This document shows positions 22,161-35,673 of a DNA stretch of 64,000 nucleotides, one piece after another. Below the pieces are notes generated by a model that was not told where the DNA came from, ran no database searches, and saw only the letters and a program-made list of their open reading frames with translations. Position numbers and translations under genes: made by a program. Origin of the DNA: Straminergon stramineum (taxonomy: Eukaryota > Streptophyta > Bryopsida > Hypnales > Calliergonaceae); contig OY987269.1 in the NCBI GenBank assembly GCA_963920665.1, forward strand, positions 19,842,501 to 19,906,500, in the 5' to 3' direction. Each line of letters opens with the position of its first letter. The stretch's first letter is position 1.

Positions 22161-25149
22161 ATTTCTGTACTTCTAGTGACGAGTTTTGACACTTTACGTT
22201 GCCCCCCAATTTTCACTAATGTTTAATGGTTTTTATTTTAATTTGAAAGGGACACTCACATCCCTTTCTTCACCCCTCGTGGTGATTCACAGCATGGATT
22301 CAAGGAAATTCTCATTCTTGTTTAGCACCTCAATCTCATTCAATGGATAAGAGTCATTTATTCATTCTTCATGTTGACAAAAGTGACATAAAATCATCAC
22401 TGCTATAGGTGTCATTGTGCATTGAAATCAATTTATTTTCATACATAATTCATTTTGTGTTTTTTTCAAATTATACGACAAAAACTTGCTATTTCGTATG
22501 CAAATTGTTCAAGATTAGTGGTGAGATGAATACCACATTTCCAAACTCTTTTGAATTTATAACTTGTTTATTTTAAATAAAATTGCTTCAATACTTTGTT
22601 GAATTTAGAAATCACAAAGAATTGCCTTATTGTTTATCAAAAAATAGTTAACATTTTCATCAAACCTGTAGTTCAATGAGATATTGGTAGTACAAACTGA
22701 GTTAACAAGAGTATACTCATACCCAATCAATATGGCAATGACAGTGTAACCTTATCATATACAAATAAGGTCCATATTAAAACCTTATCACTTTAAGCAA
22801 TGAAGATATTGAATTGAATAATGTTGTCTTAAATAAAGTCCTATCAAGCAATAAAAACGGTGGGAATATGTTTATTTTATAAGACCCAAGAAACAAACAA
22901 ATGGTGACATCGTTCTTTTCCTGTTTTTCAATGATTTATTGCTACTAGTGGCAATGCCTCCAAAATTCAATGTCATCACCTAAGGCTTCATGCTATATAC
23001 ATCCATATTTACATTATTTTCTAATTTTTAAAAGATTGTTTCCAATATTAGCCAATTCCGAATTAGGCGTCCTTAAACCTTAGTTCGTCACTAAAGATTT
23101 TATAATTCATGATCCTTTTGTAAAATGTGAGAGCTTTGATCAACCAAAAGTTTAAATCTCAATATTTAGATTTTTATGAGAAAACTAGGTATTACTCTAG
23201 AGGGCTCCCTATTTCATTATTTTACTATGAAATTTTAATTTTGACATGTCACAAATAATGTCAAAGAGCACATTAGATTTGAGAGAGAAATATTTTTGTT
23301 GTTGGAACAGAGAGCCCTCAATTTATCTTCAATAATATGTTTAAGCTTCCTAGTTTTTGAAGATTGCTTGGTCTATAATCTCAATAAAAAAATATATCAA
23401 TTATAAATATCAATTTGATTATAAGACAATCCATATATTGTTGGCTTGATTGACAAGCCATATCTACTTTGTTTTAGAGACATCTAATTTTTCAAGATAA
23501 TTTTTTACACAAATATATCATCCAAATTGATAGATTTTCATATTGAAGTTTTACTAGATATGAAATTCAAATCTAATACCCAATTGCAAAAAATATATAT
23601 TCTTTACCTTTTGAACTCTTCAATATGTAAGGTGAATATGACTAGTACGACCACAAGAATGGTCTTGTGCTTATATTAGGCTCATTCAATTTATGCCAAG
23701 CTTTATATTGAATTCAATGTTTTGAGAGAATTGCCAATTAGTTCAATGTTAGCTAGTGCCTTTAGTAAAATAATTAGTTAGAGTGAGAAACTTGAAGATT
23801 CATAACTAGATAAAAACTTGTAGGAACAACAATTAATTGGTGTGAAAAAATAAAAGGCAAATATGTAGCCAATGCTTTTATGAAATTGTTAGTTTTCAAC
23901 CGCTTGCCATTTCGAATCTAAGTTTAATACCTTGGTTATTGGAGTTGTTGTGTACACCTCTTTTCTAAGACCACAAACAAGACTTATACACTACTAGAAA
24001 GAGGGGCTTGTTTTTTAATAGATTGAGTTGATTATTGTTGATTTCAGCAATCATTTATACTAAAACAGCACATTTGTTGATTTTGTTTAGGCAATCAACA
24101 TAGATTGTGTAAACAACAAAGATGTGTTGAAATATTGAGTTCTAATCAACATAGATAGTCTAAAACTATTGATTTGAAATGTTCAATGACCCAATTATAA
24201 AGAATTCATCCAATTTCAAGTAGTTTTCTAGAAAATTTTGGATTTCTTAGAAACCTTTCAAAAATCTATTGGACTCTTTTAAATTTCTTAGAGATATTTT
24301 CGAAATCTATTCAAATCTTTAAAGAATCTATTGGAATCTTTTGAATTTCTTGAGAATCTTTTTTCATTTTTTTTCATTTTTAAGGAATCTATTGAGGTCT
24401 TTTAAAATCTTTTTGGAAATTGATTGGAATTGGTAAAATAATTCTAATAATTTTGTAGAATCTTTTAGGAATTTCTTAAATCTTTTGGAAATCTATTGGA
24501 GTCTATTAGAATCTTCTGAAAAACCTTTTGAAAAAATATTGGGAATCATTTAGAGTCTTTTTGAATCTTCCTAAATCTATCATAATCATTTGGAATATTC
24601 TATAGAATATGAATTTAAAGTTTGAATTTTCATCAATTGAAATTTGAAATGAGTATAATTTGATTTGAATTTGATTTGAATTCCAATTTGAATTCCAATG
24701 AAATTCAATAACTACATTGTACACTTAGAATTTAATCTAAATTTTATTCAAATTCAAATCTAATTAGAATTTTGATTCAAATAATTTAATTAAAATTCAA
24801 ACTTTGATTCTACTCTAATAAATTCAAATCCACTTGGAATTAAAATTTTAATACAATTCTCATTTAGTTTCCTCTAGAATATACTTTAATTAGAGTTCAA
24901 ACTTATAATTTAATTGAATCTTTAACTTATATTTTGAAGTGCAATACAACAAGTATACATAATGGATTTTCTACATTCTTTAGTTGCTTTATTTAATAAT
25001 TTCACCTCTCAAAGAGTAGTTATGAACTATTTTTATTCTAATTTTAAATTTGAGTTGAATTCTTAATTTTGAATCAAAAAAGTTTTAATTGAACTATTCT
25101 CAAATCTCAATTCAATTCCAAGATTTGAACTATTTACATTTGAGTAATT
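22161..25149. other. AT-rich gene-free spacer with low-complexity arrays
   Basis: There is no gene. Around 24225-24600 a degenerate array of some 25-35 bp built on 'gaatctattggaatcttttgaaat'-like words is followed to about 24950 by alternating 'gaatttgaattc' low-complexity DNA. The six-frame products there are only low-complexity peptides. Confidence 0.5.
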
Positions 25150-25152
25150 TAA

Positions 25153-25935
25153 ACCCTACATTGTAAAGACCCAATTCTTCTATCAGAAATAATTCAAAAT
25201 TGCTATTTGTATTGCATTCATCAAAGAAAACAAAATGAATATTTTTTTGAAGTCAAACCATAGGATCTTATACTTGCCTTAGATCCCATGGTTCAAATTT
25301 CATCAAATTTGATTGTACTAATTGAAAGACATTAGTATTCAAAGTTAGAAAGAAAAGTTTTTTTGAACAATAGTCAACAATTTTAAATGACTTTGACTAC
25401 CATTTGTGGAATTTTTTTGTACTATGAACTTTGAATTTAAGAATCTTGAACTCAAAGTCTAGGAAATTTTTTCAAAACAAACAAACTTCATTTTCAATCT
25501 TTAAAAAATTGATAAGAAAATGTAGGTTTAAAATTGAATAAAAAATTTAAGTATTGATAGCTTTGAGATGGAATTCAATCACAAAATCAAAACAACTAGA
25601 TTTTTCTAGCACGCTAATTAAGCCTTGCCAAAAAAATGAATTTAAAAAAAAATTTCACTAAATAATTAATCCTCTAAGTTCTTTTCTCATCAAGATGCTT
25701 AGATTGCCCTAAAATGAAAGTTGTTCATAACTTTCTCTTCACAAGTTCAAATAGAATGAATCAAAGCTTCACATACATACAAAAATATAATATTAAAAAT
25801 CAAAACTATTACCATAAACAATTTATAAGATTCTTTGCTTAATGAAAAAGTTTAAATAAAATTTGAGGTCATAGAAACCTACTTGAAATCCATTTTGTCT
25901 TTGAACTATTCGAAGGGACAAAGTAGATTAGAGGT
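25153..25935 (-). repeat. TTAA-type inverted-repeat element, copy D (degraded)
   Basis: TTAA 25149-25152 precedes ACCCTA...AAAGACCCAATTC, and the far end reads GGGACAAAGTAGATTAGAGG before TTTAAA. Its interior follows the 27952-29439 element in the same order: 'attcaaaattgctatttgtattgca', 'ataggatcttatac', 'gatgcttagattgccc', 'aatgaatcaaagctt', and 'gaaatccattttgtc' near the end. Confidence 0.65.
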
Positions 25936-27947
25936 TTAAATATGAAATTTACATATTGAACTATTCAAAATGTAAGTTTTGAACTATTCAAACTTTTAAA
26001 TGTGAAACACCCAAAAATTGAACAATGTAACTATGCCACATTTAACTACTTCTGAACTTTTGAAAGTCCAGAATTAATAATGGTCATCATGAGAAAAAAA
26101 ATAGTCATCACAGGATAATCCAAAACATTGGGATATCTATGCAAAACATTTGGAGATCAATATAAAACATTCGGAGATCTATACAAACATTGGGGGATCC
26201 ATATTACCATCTGAAGATCTCCCGATGATATTATTTGGAGATCTCTTGATGTTTAGTCCAAAATTCACTTAATAGTCCAAAAGTAGTTAAATGTGACATA
26301 ACTCTAAGTTTTGACCAAATCACCTCTAGAAAAATGCTTGTCAAATTTTCAAATCATATTGAATTAAATTGAAAATTTGACCACTAAAACTAGACTTCAA
26401 AATGAATCATTTCCAACAAATTTAATGAAAAATGGACTTACAATGAAGGAGATATGGGCCTTCAAAGTCTTTTGAATTGACAAACAAAAAATGAAAAAAT
26501 GAATAAAACTCATCCAACATCCTTTTAAATGACAAGGGACCCCAACCAAGGTGCAATGATTGGGGCCGGTGGTTGTGAGAGGAGAGGTGGTGGGTTTGAA
26601 TCTCACACCCGCGACATGGTCAGTTTGTTGAGGTTGTTGTGGTTGCCATTTTTGGACAATTTTTCTAAGTTGCCCGAGAATTTTTAGGCAAGAGAGGAAA
26701 TTTTTTTGTTTTGAGGATCAAATTTTTTTTGAGATTGTCTGGATCAATATAGGTCTATCCTAAAAAGTGTCCAAATCAAACTGTCCTAATCAACCCTTCC
26801 TATCAATACAACTATATGAAATCTACATTGAAACAAACATGGATTTTTCTAGTAGTGTATCTTTTTTCATTTTCAATTTGGTACTTACAAGATTACATGT
26901 ATATTTTAAATGGCATAATTTTAGAGATCTATGCATGAATGCATAGTATGTTCTTTAATGTTGAGGGTAGTAGAGAAATTGTGGACTTGGAAGTTGCTTT
27001 GCCTAGTACTTCTACAACCTTTTCACTTCTTTTGGTCCTTCCATTTTATATCATGACATTCAAAAGGCCAATTTGGAATAGTAGGATGTTTGGTTAAATA
27101 ACTTTTGATTACATGTTTAAAAAGTTATTGTATAATATGTAATTTCTTACTTTCTTTTGGAACACATACAGCTAAAACAATCATTTTTTTAAGAAATAAA
27201 AATCTGAAATTATTTTTTCTTTTTTTTAATAGAAAGGAAAAGCTTTGAATCATTACATTTTGATTACTAAGGTGAAAGTTATGAGGAGTTTTAGTTTGCG
27301 AGTAGTTATAGATTCTCTATTTTAAAATAAACTTTGAAGTTCTTTCATTAATTCCATTTTCCATAATTTTTGAAAAAAGAAAATCATTGGAGATATAATA
27401 CTTGTTATAGCATTGCAATTGACATTTTTCAATTCCATAACTAAAATTTTAACAATTTAGTATTGTAAATCATTTTCTACTTCATTCAAATTACTAATTT
27501 TTTCAAACATGAATATGAAATTTTTTTTTTGAAATTTTTTATATATATTCCCAATTTATTTCTTTGATACATTATAGAGAGTTGCAAGTTGTAGGATCTA
27601 CACATTTTTGGGTAAAACATTTGAAAGATGATATCTAGTCATTTGGGAAGAGTTGAAAATACTTCTTTTTGAAATCCAAGAATTATTATCTTGCACTTAG
27701 TAAGGTTTCTTCTTTTGAAATTTTAGAAGGGTGTATTGTAACAAGTTGACTAAAGGATTCTATGGTTGGATTTGTTCAAAAATAAATATAGATGAAGATT
27801 TGAGCTTTGTTTTGGAGATTAGTATTTTGAAGCAATTTGGGGCTTCTAAACATGAAAGAAATTTGAGTTCAACTAATCAAATGAAGCTTACTAAATCTCG
27901 TTTCTACTGAAATTTGAAATTTGAGAAATTCCTAAAATTGAATATGT
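25936..27947. other. AT-rich gene-free spacer
   Basis: No gene is visible. A short tandem array at about 26117-26210 repeats 'aaaacattgggagatctata'-like words four times. A weak tRNA-like box B (GGGTTTGAATCTC) at about 26591 is not enough to call a tRNA or a SINE. Confidence 0.45.
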
Positions 27948-27951
27948 TTAA

Positions 27952-29439
27952 CCCCTAAAGGACCAAGTCCTTTTTTTTGTTGAATAACATTCAAAACTGC
28001 CATTTGTATTGCAAAGAGTGAAAAACTTCGAAAATTGTATTTTTTGGACATCTAACTATAGGTTCTTATACCTAACTAGTATGAAAATGTGTGGAATAAA
28101 TTTCAAAAATTTAACCGCACAAATTGCAAGATATTTGCATTTAAAGTCAAGAGAATAAATTTTTTTTCATAGTGCAGAACTAGTTTATTTGACTTTGAAC
28201 CTTCTTAATTTCAATTTTTTGCATTACAGAGTTTTGAGATTTATCCCCTAAAGTCCCTTAGGCCATTTTTCTGTCAAAAAACACTCAAAATTGTCACTTC
28301 TGCTACATTCACCTATGAAATCAGAAAATCTAAAAAATATATTTTTTAGAATCTAACCATAGGATCTTGTTCTACACTTGTTTTAGATCAAGTGGTAAAA
28401 ATTTTGTGATTTTTGACCATATAGATTGAAAGATATTAGCATTCAAAGTGAAAGAAAAAGTTTCTTTCAAGAAGTCACTTTGATTGCCCAAAAAACAAGA
28501 AGCTCCATAACTTTCACATCACTAATCCAAATGGAATGAATCAAAGCTTACCATTTAGACAAAAATATAATCTATAAGAAAAAAAGTATTAAAATTCTTA
28601 TTTCAATTTTTTGTGGATTTTTTTGTTGCCTAGTCTCCCTTGTTTTGGGGTTATTGTGGCATAGTTTTTGCTCTTGGGCACTAACTGAAATAAGAATTAT
28701 ATTCCCCTAAACCTAATAAGTTTTTCTTTATTTTAGAAGAAAGTTTTAAAAAGTTTTAGTAAAAATTGAGATCATAAGAAGCTACCCGAGATCCATTTTG
28801 TTCCCTGTAGGGACAATGGGACTTTAGGGGTTAAATCTTTAAAGTGGAAAATTGAGTTGAGAGTCTAGGATAAAAAAAAATTCAGGAAACTCCATTTTCA
28901 TTCTTAAAAAAATTGTTAAGTAGAAGTAGGGATGGGATAGAAGGAAAATCTAAATTATTAATATCTCTAAGATGGAATTAAAATGCACTATCCCAATGGT
29001 GAGATTGTTTTAGAAAGCAAACCAAACCTTGTGGAATGATATATTTTTTTTAATATAAAAATTGCATTAAAAAATGATTCCTATAAGTTATTTTTTTTAG
29101 AAGATGCTTAGATTGCCCGAAAAACAAGATTGTTCATAACTTTCACATCAATTATCCAAATGAAATGAAGAAAAACTTTCCATGTAGATATAAATATAAT
29201 TTATGAGAAAAAAAATATTTTTGAAACTTTTTTTGTTGCCCAATCTCCTGTGTTTTGAGCTTTTGGGGCATAACTTTTGTTCCCGAGCACCAATTGAAAA
29301 CAAAACCATATTTTTACAAAGCTAATCAGTTTTTCTATCTTCTTAAAAAAATTTCAAAAAATCATGACAAAAATTGAGATCATCAATACTTGCCCAAAAT
29401 CCAATTTGTCTTCCAAATGGTACAATGGTCCTTTAGGGG
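27952..29439 (-). mobile_element. TTAA-flanked element, outer copy (interrupted)
   Basis: TTAA (27948-27951) and TTAA (29440-29443) bracket ends CCCCTAAAGGACCA and TGGTCCTTTAGGGG. Its reverse complement aligns with the 62905-63815 copy over the whole length, apart from an inserted relative at 28245-28830. Without the insertion it is about 0.9 kb. It is non-coding. The termini and TTAA flanks are those expected of piggyBac-type elements. Confidence 0.8.
28245..28830 (-). mobile_element. TTAA-flanked element nested in the outer copy
   Basis: Ends CCCCTAAAGTCCC and GGGACTTTAGGGG form a clear terminal inverted repeat. Flanks are TTAT (28241-28244, one mutated base) and TTAA (28831-28834). The outer element reads 'gttttgagat' before and 'atctttaaagtgg' after, and the uninterrupted copy at 62905-63815 carries the joined site on its minus strand around 'gttttgaagtTTAAatcttt'. 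This is a direct empty-site comparison. Confidence 0.8.
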
Positions 29440-29443
29440 TTAA

Positions 29444-30181
29444 TTCATGCAATTTGAACTATGGGCCTATAACTACAATCTGTTTATTTTCTAATTATAG
29501 AATGACACAAATGATATTTCTAAACTACAATGATGTTCTAAACTACAATGTATGCCTATATGGTGAAATTTCAAATTTTTTAAGCTTATTTTATATTTAA
29601 TATGAATTTTCTTCACTATTTCTTCAGAAATTCACAATAATTTCAAATTCTGATACACAAAATAATTTTGAATAATTTCAAATTACACAAAAAATCTGAA
29701 ATTTCATAACTTATAAAAGACATGTGATTCCATCTCAGAAAAATAAAAATAGTTTTTTTTTAATTGAAATTCAGTTGCAAAATGAACCATACAAACAAAA
29801 GGATTTTGAATTTTGACCACATGGTCATATTAGGCCCCAACATTTCAGGATTAAATTTATACATGGGCCAACAAGGTTTGAACAAGGATGAGAAGTTGAT
29901 TAGAAGGCAATGCAATGAGCACGAAAAGGATGAGTCGATGAGCAGCAGGCAAGATGAGAGAAGGCAATGGAGAAGGCGATCAATAGTTGCATCAAAGCGG
30001 CGCCCGGCCATTCTTCCGGCAATGGCCTCGAGGTCACCGCTGCTACAGTCTACCCCCAACACACATGTATGCATTTCATGACAACAGGTTCAAAAGAGGA
30101 GTCCTTCAAGTAATTCTTCTGTTTTGAAGAAGAGACTTTTATTGTTTACAAATTGCAAGCTACTAGATTACAACCAAGCTC
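29444..30181. other. Spacer and 3' flank of the nucleoside transporter gene
   Basis: I recognise nothing coding. Open frames on both strands at 29760-30080 overlap exactly in antisense and give no domain match, so they are treated as chance. The transporter's 3' untranslated region should occupy the last part. Confidence 0.45.
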
Positions 30182-33100
30182 CTACCACCCTTTTCCAATG
30201 AGCCACAGCCAGTCGGCAACAACTCCAACAAAGAGCCCAGTGACTAGAAAAACAACAAGAATATTCCCAATTGCATTCTGCTCTGGTCCCTGCATCCATA
30301 AAACACGTTTAACTTAGTGCATCTGTGACTCATAGCTGCAATTGTTTAATCTGTGTCCAATACTCACCAGTAGAAATTGAAGAGGTCCCAAGGGTACCAC
30401 AGTGCACAATGTGAAGGGTATGTAGAATTCCAAAGGTCCATAAAATACTAGTTTGGTGACCTTGTTTCTACTGGTGATTAGCAACCATTGGTTGTATTCC
30501 TAATGTGGGTAATAAAATCTGTGACCACTAATTTTTGAATATAATGAAAATGGGTCTGTCAGCAACTCCTTCAATTTGGTGGTCTACATCCACGGTCCTA
30601 CCCTCATTTGATTACACAAGGAATCATCCAATACTAACATTACGTGAGGAAAACAGTTTGGCCTCAAGAGAGTTTGGTTTCATGTACCCATAGTGATCTC
30701 TCCAATGAACTTGATAGAGTGATGTCCACATTCTTACATATTACTTAAAAAGTATAAAGCGACAGAAAAAAGATACTCAAAATGTAATGTTATAAGTCTT
30801 ATTAATGCTAATATTCGGGATATTGCCAGACTATTGTTTGCCTTGGTGACGGGTAACTGAAGAATTACGTACCAAATAGCCTTTGGGTGCGCCCATAAAA
30901 GCGCACACGGTGACGTATCCATTTGATATGCCCAGAAAGACTGTCAAAATGATCATCCACCCTTGGGTGCCGTATTTGGCTGTGCTGTAGAAGGCGGGGA
31001 TAAACGCAGCTCGAGAGAGAACAGCCACCACCAGGATTCGCCGTGATTTCAGACGAAGTCCATCAATGAGAGGAATATAGCGGCCTAACAGATCGCCAAC
31101 GTTGAACATTGCTATCAACGTTACAGCATACCTGAAAACCAAACCAAACCAATTTAAAACAAGACTTTGCACACATGTGAGCAAAAGATCACAGATAATT
31201 TACAAACCAATTGAGATGCAAAAACATCCTATGGATCACAATTGCAAAGGTAAGACTAAAGCCATTAGCACTCAACCAGCCATTGGGTGGACAATGGATG
31301 TTACAAAAAATGAACTTCACAAAATTAATATTCCTTGAGGAAGCTTCAATTAAAGAAAAAATTCATGTAATGCATCAAAGGGGAGAAGAATGAATGCTCT
31401 ACATGATAGACATGTTGGAGAGTTTCAATTATTTATCATAAATTTTCAAAGGTAATCTTACTATCTTTAGATTGAGTACTTAAGGTTAAACCTTAGTTCC
31501 TTAGGTTAGGAAGAAGACAACTCAATGTGATTAGATTGCAATCAATCATGCCTTGTTGCCATCCCCAAAAGTATACAATTTGAATAAGAATTTGAAATGC
31601 AATCTAGAATAAGAATTGAAAGAGGAACCGCATAGAGGACGAAATTTTGTGACTATATAAACTTGCAAAACCTGATTTCTTAATGAGCTATGATAAGAAT
31701 TGAAGTTGCAGAATCATACCATGTGCCCAAGTGATGTTTCCCAGTGTCCTCAGCGAGGAATCCGGGGAAGATGGAAAGGGTTAAGGTGTAACAGAAGAAG
31801 ATCACAAAACAATAGTCGGCATTTCTTTTCACCAATTGAGCAGTGGTGAGACGCTGCAGGGGTGCTAAGGCCTTGATACCCTTCTGATTGTCCTGTCATA
31901 CAAATCCATTAGTCAGCTTACAGTTCATTACAGTCATTCCCAATAGATTCAGAGGGAAATCCATACGTGCTACAGAAATATATGCTTCCTTCTTGCAATA
32001 ACCAGAATGACTGAAATTCATGATTTGACTCACTCTTTCGTTTACAAAATCAGTGCTGCCGACTGCAGCAAGATCAGCGGTGACTGTGAGGGATCCTTCA
32101 GATGCAGCTTTGGCGCGGTAATATTTGACGCATGTCAAGTTCGGGAACACGTAGGCATATAGAAAAATGCAGGTGAATTCGAAAAAGGCTGAAATGAAGA
32201 AGAAAAGCACTGCACAAGTAACCAGAGTAATAACATTAGAGAATGCTTTTCAAGATAAAACAGATCATTCAATTCAGAGATCGTGTGTTGCTCAAGTGTG
32301 TAGCCTTGGAAAGTTGATATCCAACTGTGAATTTTTTTTCATATAAAATTTTGTGAACTTCGGAATAGATGATTCAATTTAGATTCACATCACTAGCTGA
32401 GTGTATCAAAGTTTGAACTGCTAGTTTCAGAAACACTAGGAAGTGAAGAAACTGAAAAATTGTTTCAGTAAAAAATTGATGTTTAGGGTTTAGGGTTTTG
32501 AAAAAAAATAAAAAAAATGAGAGTAGATATATTTACTTACAAGCACTGTTACGAAGTCCAGTCCTGGTGTTCGGAAAGCTGGCCTTGCAGATCAAGCGAA
32601 GACCTGAGGTTATAGCACCTGAAGCAGCTAAGCCTGCACTGAAGGCCTACAAACTCGAAAACATCAGGCAACTACTTCAACTAGTAAAATAAGTTGTTTA
32701 ATGAACGCAGTGTGAAAATTACGCCCTAATTACCTTTTCCAGGAATCAATTGCAAGATGCATATGGAACTTTGCTGAACAGGATTGAGTTTATATTCGCA
32801 ATTTGTGCAAGACAGTGACTGCATAATCCATGGAGACTTTTCAAATTCTATCTCAATGTACAAATCTACAATGTTTGCTGTGGCTATTAATAAACCCTTA
32901 CCTAAACCCTCACCCAAAAAACTCCTAGGAACTTGGAAGCAGGGGATCAATACTACACCTGAACATAGCTTGGATCCATAAACGAAACCTCACCGAACAT
33001 GCCCCCTTGGACAAGTGCATCAGCAAAACCAAAGCCTGCAATAAAAACACAGGTACCAACAAAGGGTCCGATGCCTCCGCGCCCATGGGTGGCTATATCC

Positions 33101-34958
33101 AACTGCATTGTTTACCCACATTCAGCGCATAAATAAACTGCTCCTGAGAAATTGAAAAAAAGACAGGGAATCTGCAACCCCAAGTGTAGATGATAGTTGA
33201 CATCACGGATAAAGGGTGGACTTCCATGAACCAAGACTCGACCAAGCCTCCCATAAAAGACAAAACAAATTTCGGAATTCTACATGGAAGTGTCCGATAT
33301 TTGCAAGAGGAGAATCAGAATTGTTGGTCAACAAAATTTTTGGGGAGGAACAAAATTTCTGGGAGGATCAGGAGAAGCGGGGAGGCAAGAAAACTATTTT
33401 TAACATTGGACTTGAACTTTTGGGTTGCTTTTAGTTTTTTTTGTTTCATAGCTAGACAAAGTTACTTTTAGAATGCAGGTTCTCCCTACCCACTCATACA
33501 AAATTGAAAGCATCATGAAACTCGGCCAGGGCAATTCCGACTCTGGCAAACTCAGAAATTCTTTTCGATTCCGACTTTGAAGTTTTCTCTAGACTCAATG
33601 TTAACCCATTCAAGAAAGATTCATGGCCACGGCACTTACAATAGGAATGAGAAGAATGAAAATGAAGAAGAGCGAGTAGCCAGATACAATCCGCAAGCGT
33701 GTGTTGATGCGGGCCTCGTTGTATGTGAGGAATATGATGGTCCCCAGTGCAAATGGTTGATACACCAGAGTAAACACTCTTGCCGGATGATAACCCTGCA
33801 ACCAGTTGGTTAACTCAATTCTTTCTGCTGTTAACTTGAACCCTAAAAACGACGAATTAAATATGAAACAAGGATCAAGGCTCTGAATACGTTACATTCC
33901 ACCATTTTCGATTGGGCAATACTCAAGAGGTTAGATTGATATCAGGAGCTACTTACATCAAAGACAACCAAAAAATAATCTTGGATGGTAAGCAGGCTAT
34001 TCCAACTGAACAAGCAGCCATTTCCAAGGAGCCAACACACCAGGTAACCCGTAGCCCTGCCCTGCAATCAACATCCATTTCGGCAAGTTAGAACAGCGCC
34101 TTTGAGTCAACCTTGTCGATAAACACAAAAAAGGTTCGCCAGCTAGAATTTCTTCAAAACAGTGAAACAACCAGAAGCAACTCAGATTCATTGTAGGGTG
34201 GCCACAGCGTTGCAACCCCAGAATAATAGTCTTTAGGTACAACTCTAAAAATTTTGTGATCTCTTACTGGAACGAGTGTCCGTTATTTTCCTCCGCAATT
34301 GGCTTTAACAGAAAAAGAGTGCTCCAATTGAATTTTCACTGTCTCAGACTAAGGTAACCACACATAATTACGACCTTTACCCCGAAAACTAACCCTTAAA
34401 AGATTCTTGCTTTGAGATTCTTGCCTTAAGATTCTTGCCCATAAACCCCTTAAGATTCTTGCCTATTTGTACACTTTCTGCACATCTTTTGGAGATTAGT
34501 GTCTAAAGTCGATTTTGGGTATACCCACAGGCAACACTTTGAAATCCATAGTTTGTCCATATGGCCGATGTCGAAACAAAACATGCAAAGCTGCGAGTTG
34601 GAATCCTCTTTCAGTTTCCAAAGAGACTCGAGCAAGATCCAACCAAAACTAAAACTAAGATAGTTTAACAATACGAACCATGATTATTTGGAATTGGAAG
34701 CTATGACGTGTGGTATCTTCAGCGTTTTACAAGATTCCTCTTCAATGACAAACCTCCATGAACTTCCAACAACAAAAAATTCCAGCATCGCCATCGAATC
34801 ACCGGCCGAGCTGAACCCCATCTCACAAAAAATTTGCGAAAACTCTCGCAACATCTCATAAACAGCTGAAAGAGAAATTTCTGCAGACATGGGCTTACCT
34901 TCCGAGACCGCTCTTGGGCTTCAAGAGCGGACATGGTATCCAGCGTGGGCTCCGCCAT
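30182..34958 (-). CDS. ENT: Equilibrative nucleoside transporter (ENT family)
   Basis: Nine exons in transcription order: 34958-34899, 34061-33957, 33795-33640, 33102-32959, 32646-32541, 32209-32034, 31892-31720, 31131-30873 and 30289-30182, giving 428 residues, the usual length for plant ENT proteins. It moves nucleosides across membranes without or with proton coupling. A short N-terminal exon leads into the first membrane segment (GYLVCWLLGNGCLFSWNSLL). YHPARVFTLVYQPFALGTI, HGRGGIGPFVG, AGLAASGAITSGLRLI, the FNVGDLLGRYIP motif and SNGYVTVCAFMGAPKGY follow in family order. The C-terminus reads GPEQNAIGN...ADWLWLIGKGW, closely like Arabidopsis ENT1. Introns are GT-AG and all phases close. 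Two small inverted-repeat elements sit upstream (35517-36081). The subtype (plasma membrane or tonoplast) cannot be set from sequence alone. Confidence 0.95.
34396..34460. repeat. Short tandem repeat in ENT intron 1
   Basis: The 14-bp word TTAAGATTCTTGCC, or a close variant, occurs four times in about 65 bp inside the 837-bp first intron. Confidence 0.7.
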
Positions 34959-35516
34959 AGCTAGCTAGCTCTCCAATCTTAACTTGTGTGCACACATACA
35001 GCAACCGAATTGAAGTCGCTAATAGAAACCTTGAATCTTAGTTTGAAAATCTAAGATTCCATCACAAAACCATTACTTCTCCAGAGCGCAGTGCACGCAC
35101 AACTTCTAATCTAAAAATTGAAAGAATTTGCCATAAGAGCACGCCGATCAGTAGCTTTAGAAGCTTTTCTTGCAAAGGAGCTGCAGGTCGAGCTCCTTTC
35201 TTGCTCCTCGGCTCCTTTAGCTTTGGCAGGTCAATTGGGGATGATCCCACCATTTTCAAATCTTATGGAAAGCTGTTTTCTTCAATTCTTTTTGTTTGCC
35301 CTTCATGCACTTCTCCGTCAGCGATGGCCGGTGGTACACGTAATCTGCGGTAGGACATCCCTTAACTGCAGTCCAAGTCCTTGTCATGCTCTTTCCGGTG
35401 GCAAAGATCCTCCTCGTGTGCCGCACCCGAGAGGCCTTTTCACACGCCAGATGTGTGAGTGTTTTGAAGACACTCATCTATTCATTCAGCGAAAGTGCAA
35501 AATTTTTTATATAAGG

Positions 35517-35663
35517 TAACTCAGCCTATGACAGGCACAACTCTGGACAAGCCTAATGCAGTCCCACTTCTCCTTGTGCGGTATATTTTACAAGACACAT
35601 GTACACCACAAGAATTTTTGGGACCACAATAGGTATGTTGAGAGCCTGTCATAGGCTGAGTTA
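35517..35663. mobile_element. 147-bp inverted-repeat MITE upstream of ENT
   Basis: AACTCAGCCTATGACAGGC at the left (35518-35536) is mirrored by GCCTGTCATAGGCTGAGTT at the right. TA lies outside ACTCAG...CTGAGT on both sides, compatible with a Tc1/mariner-like TA target. It is non-coding and lies about 0.56 kb upstream of the ENT start codon. Confidence 0.7.
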
Positions 35664-35673
35664 TCTTAACACT

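Noticed and set aside
26540..26620. SINE-like box B GGGTTTGAATCTC
   Set aside because: No convincing box A, tail or target duplication.
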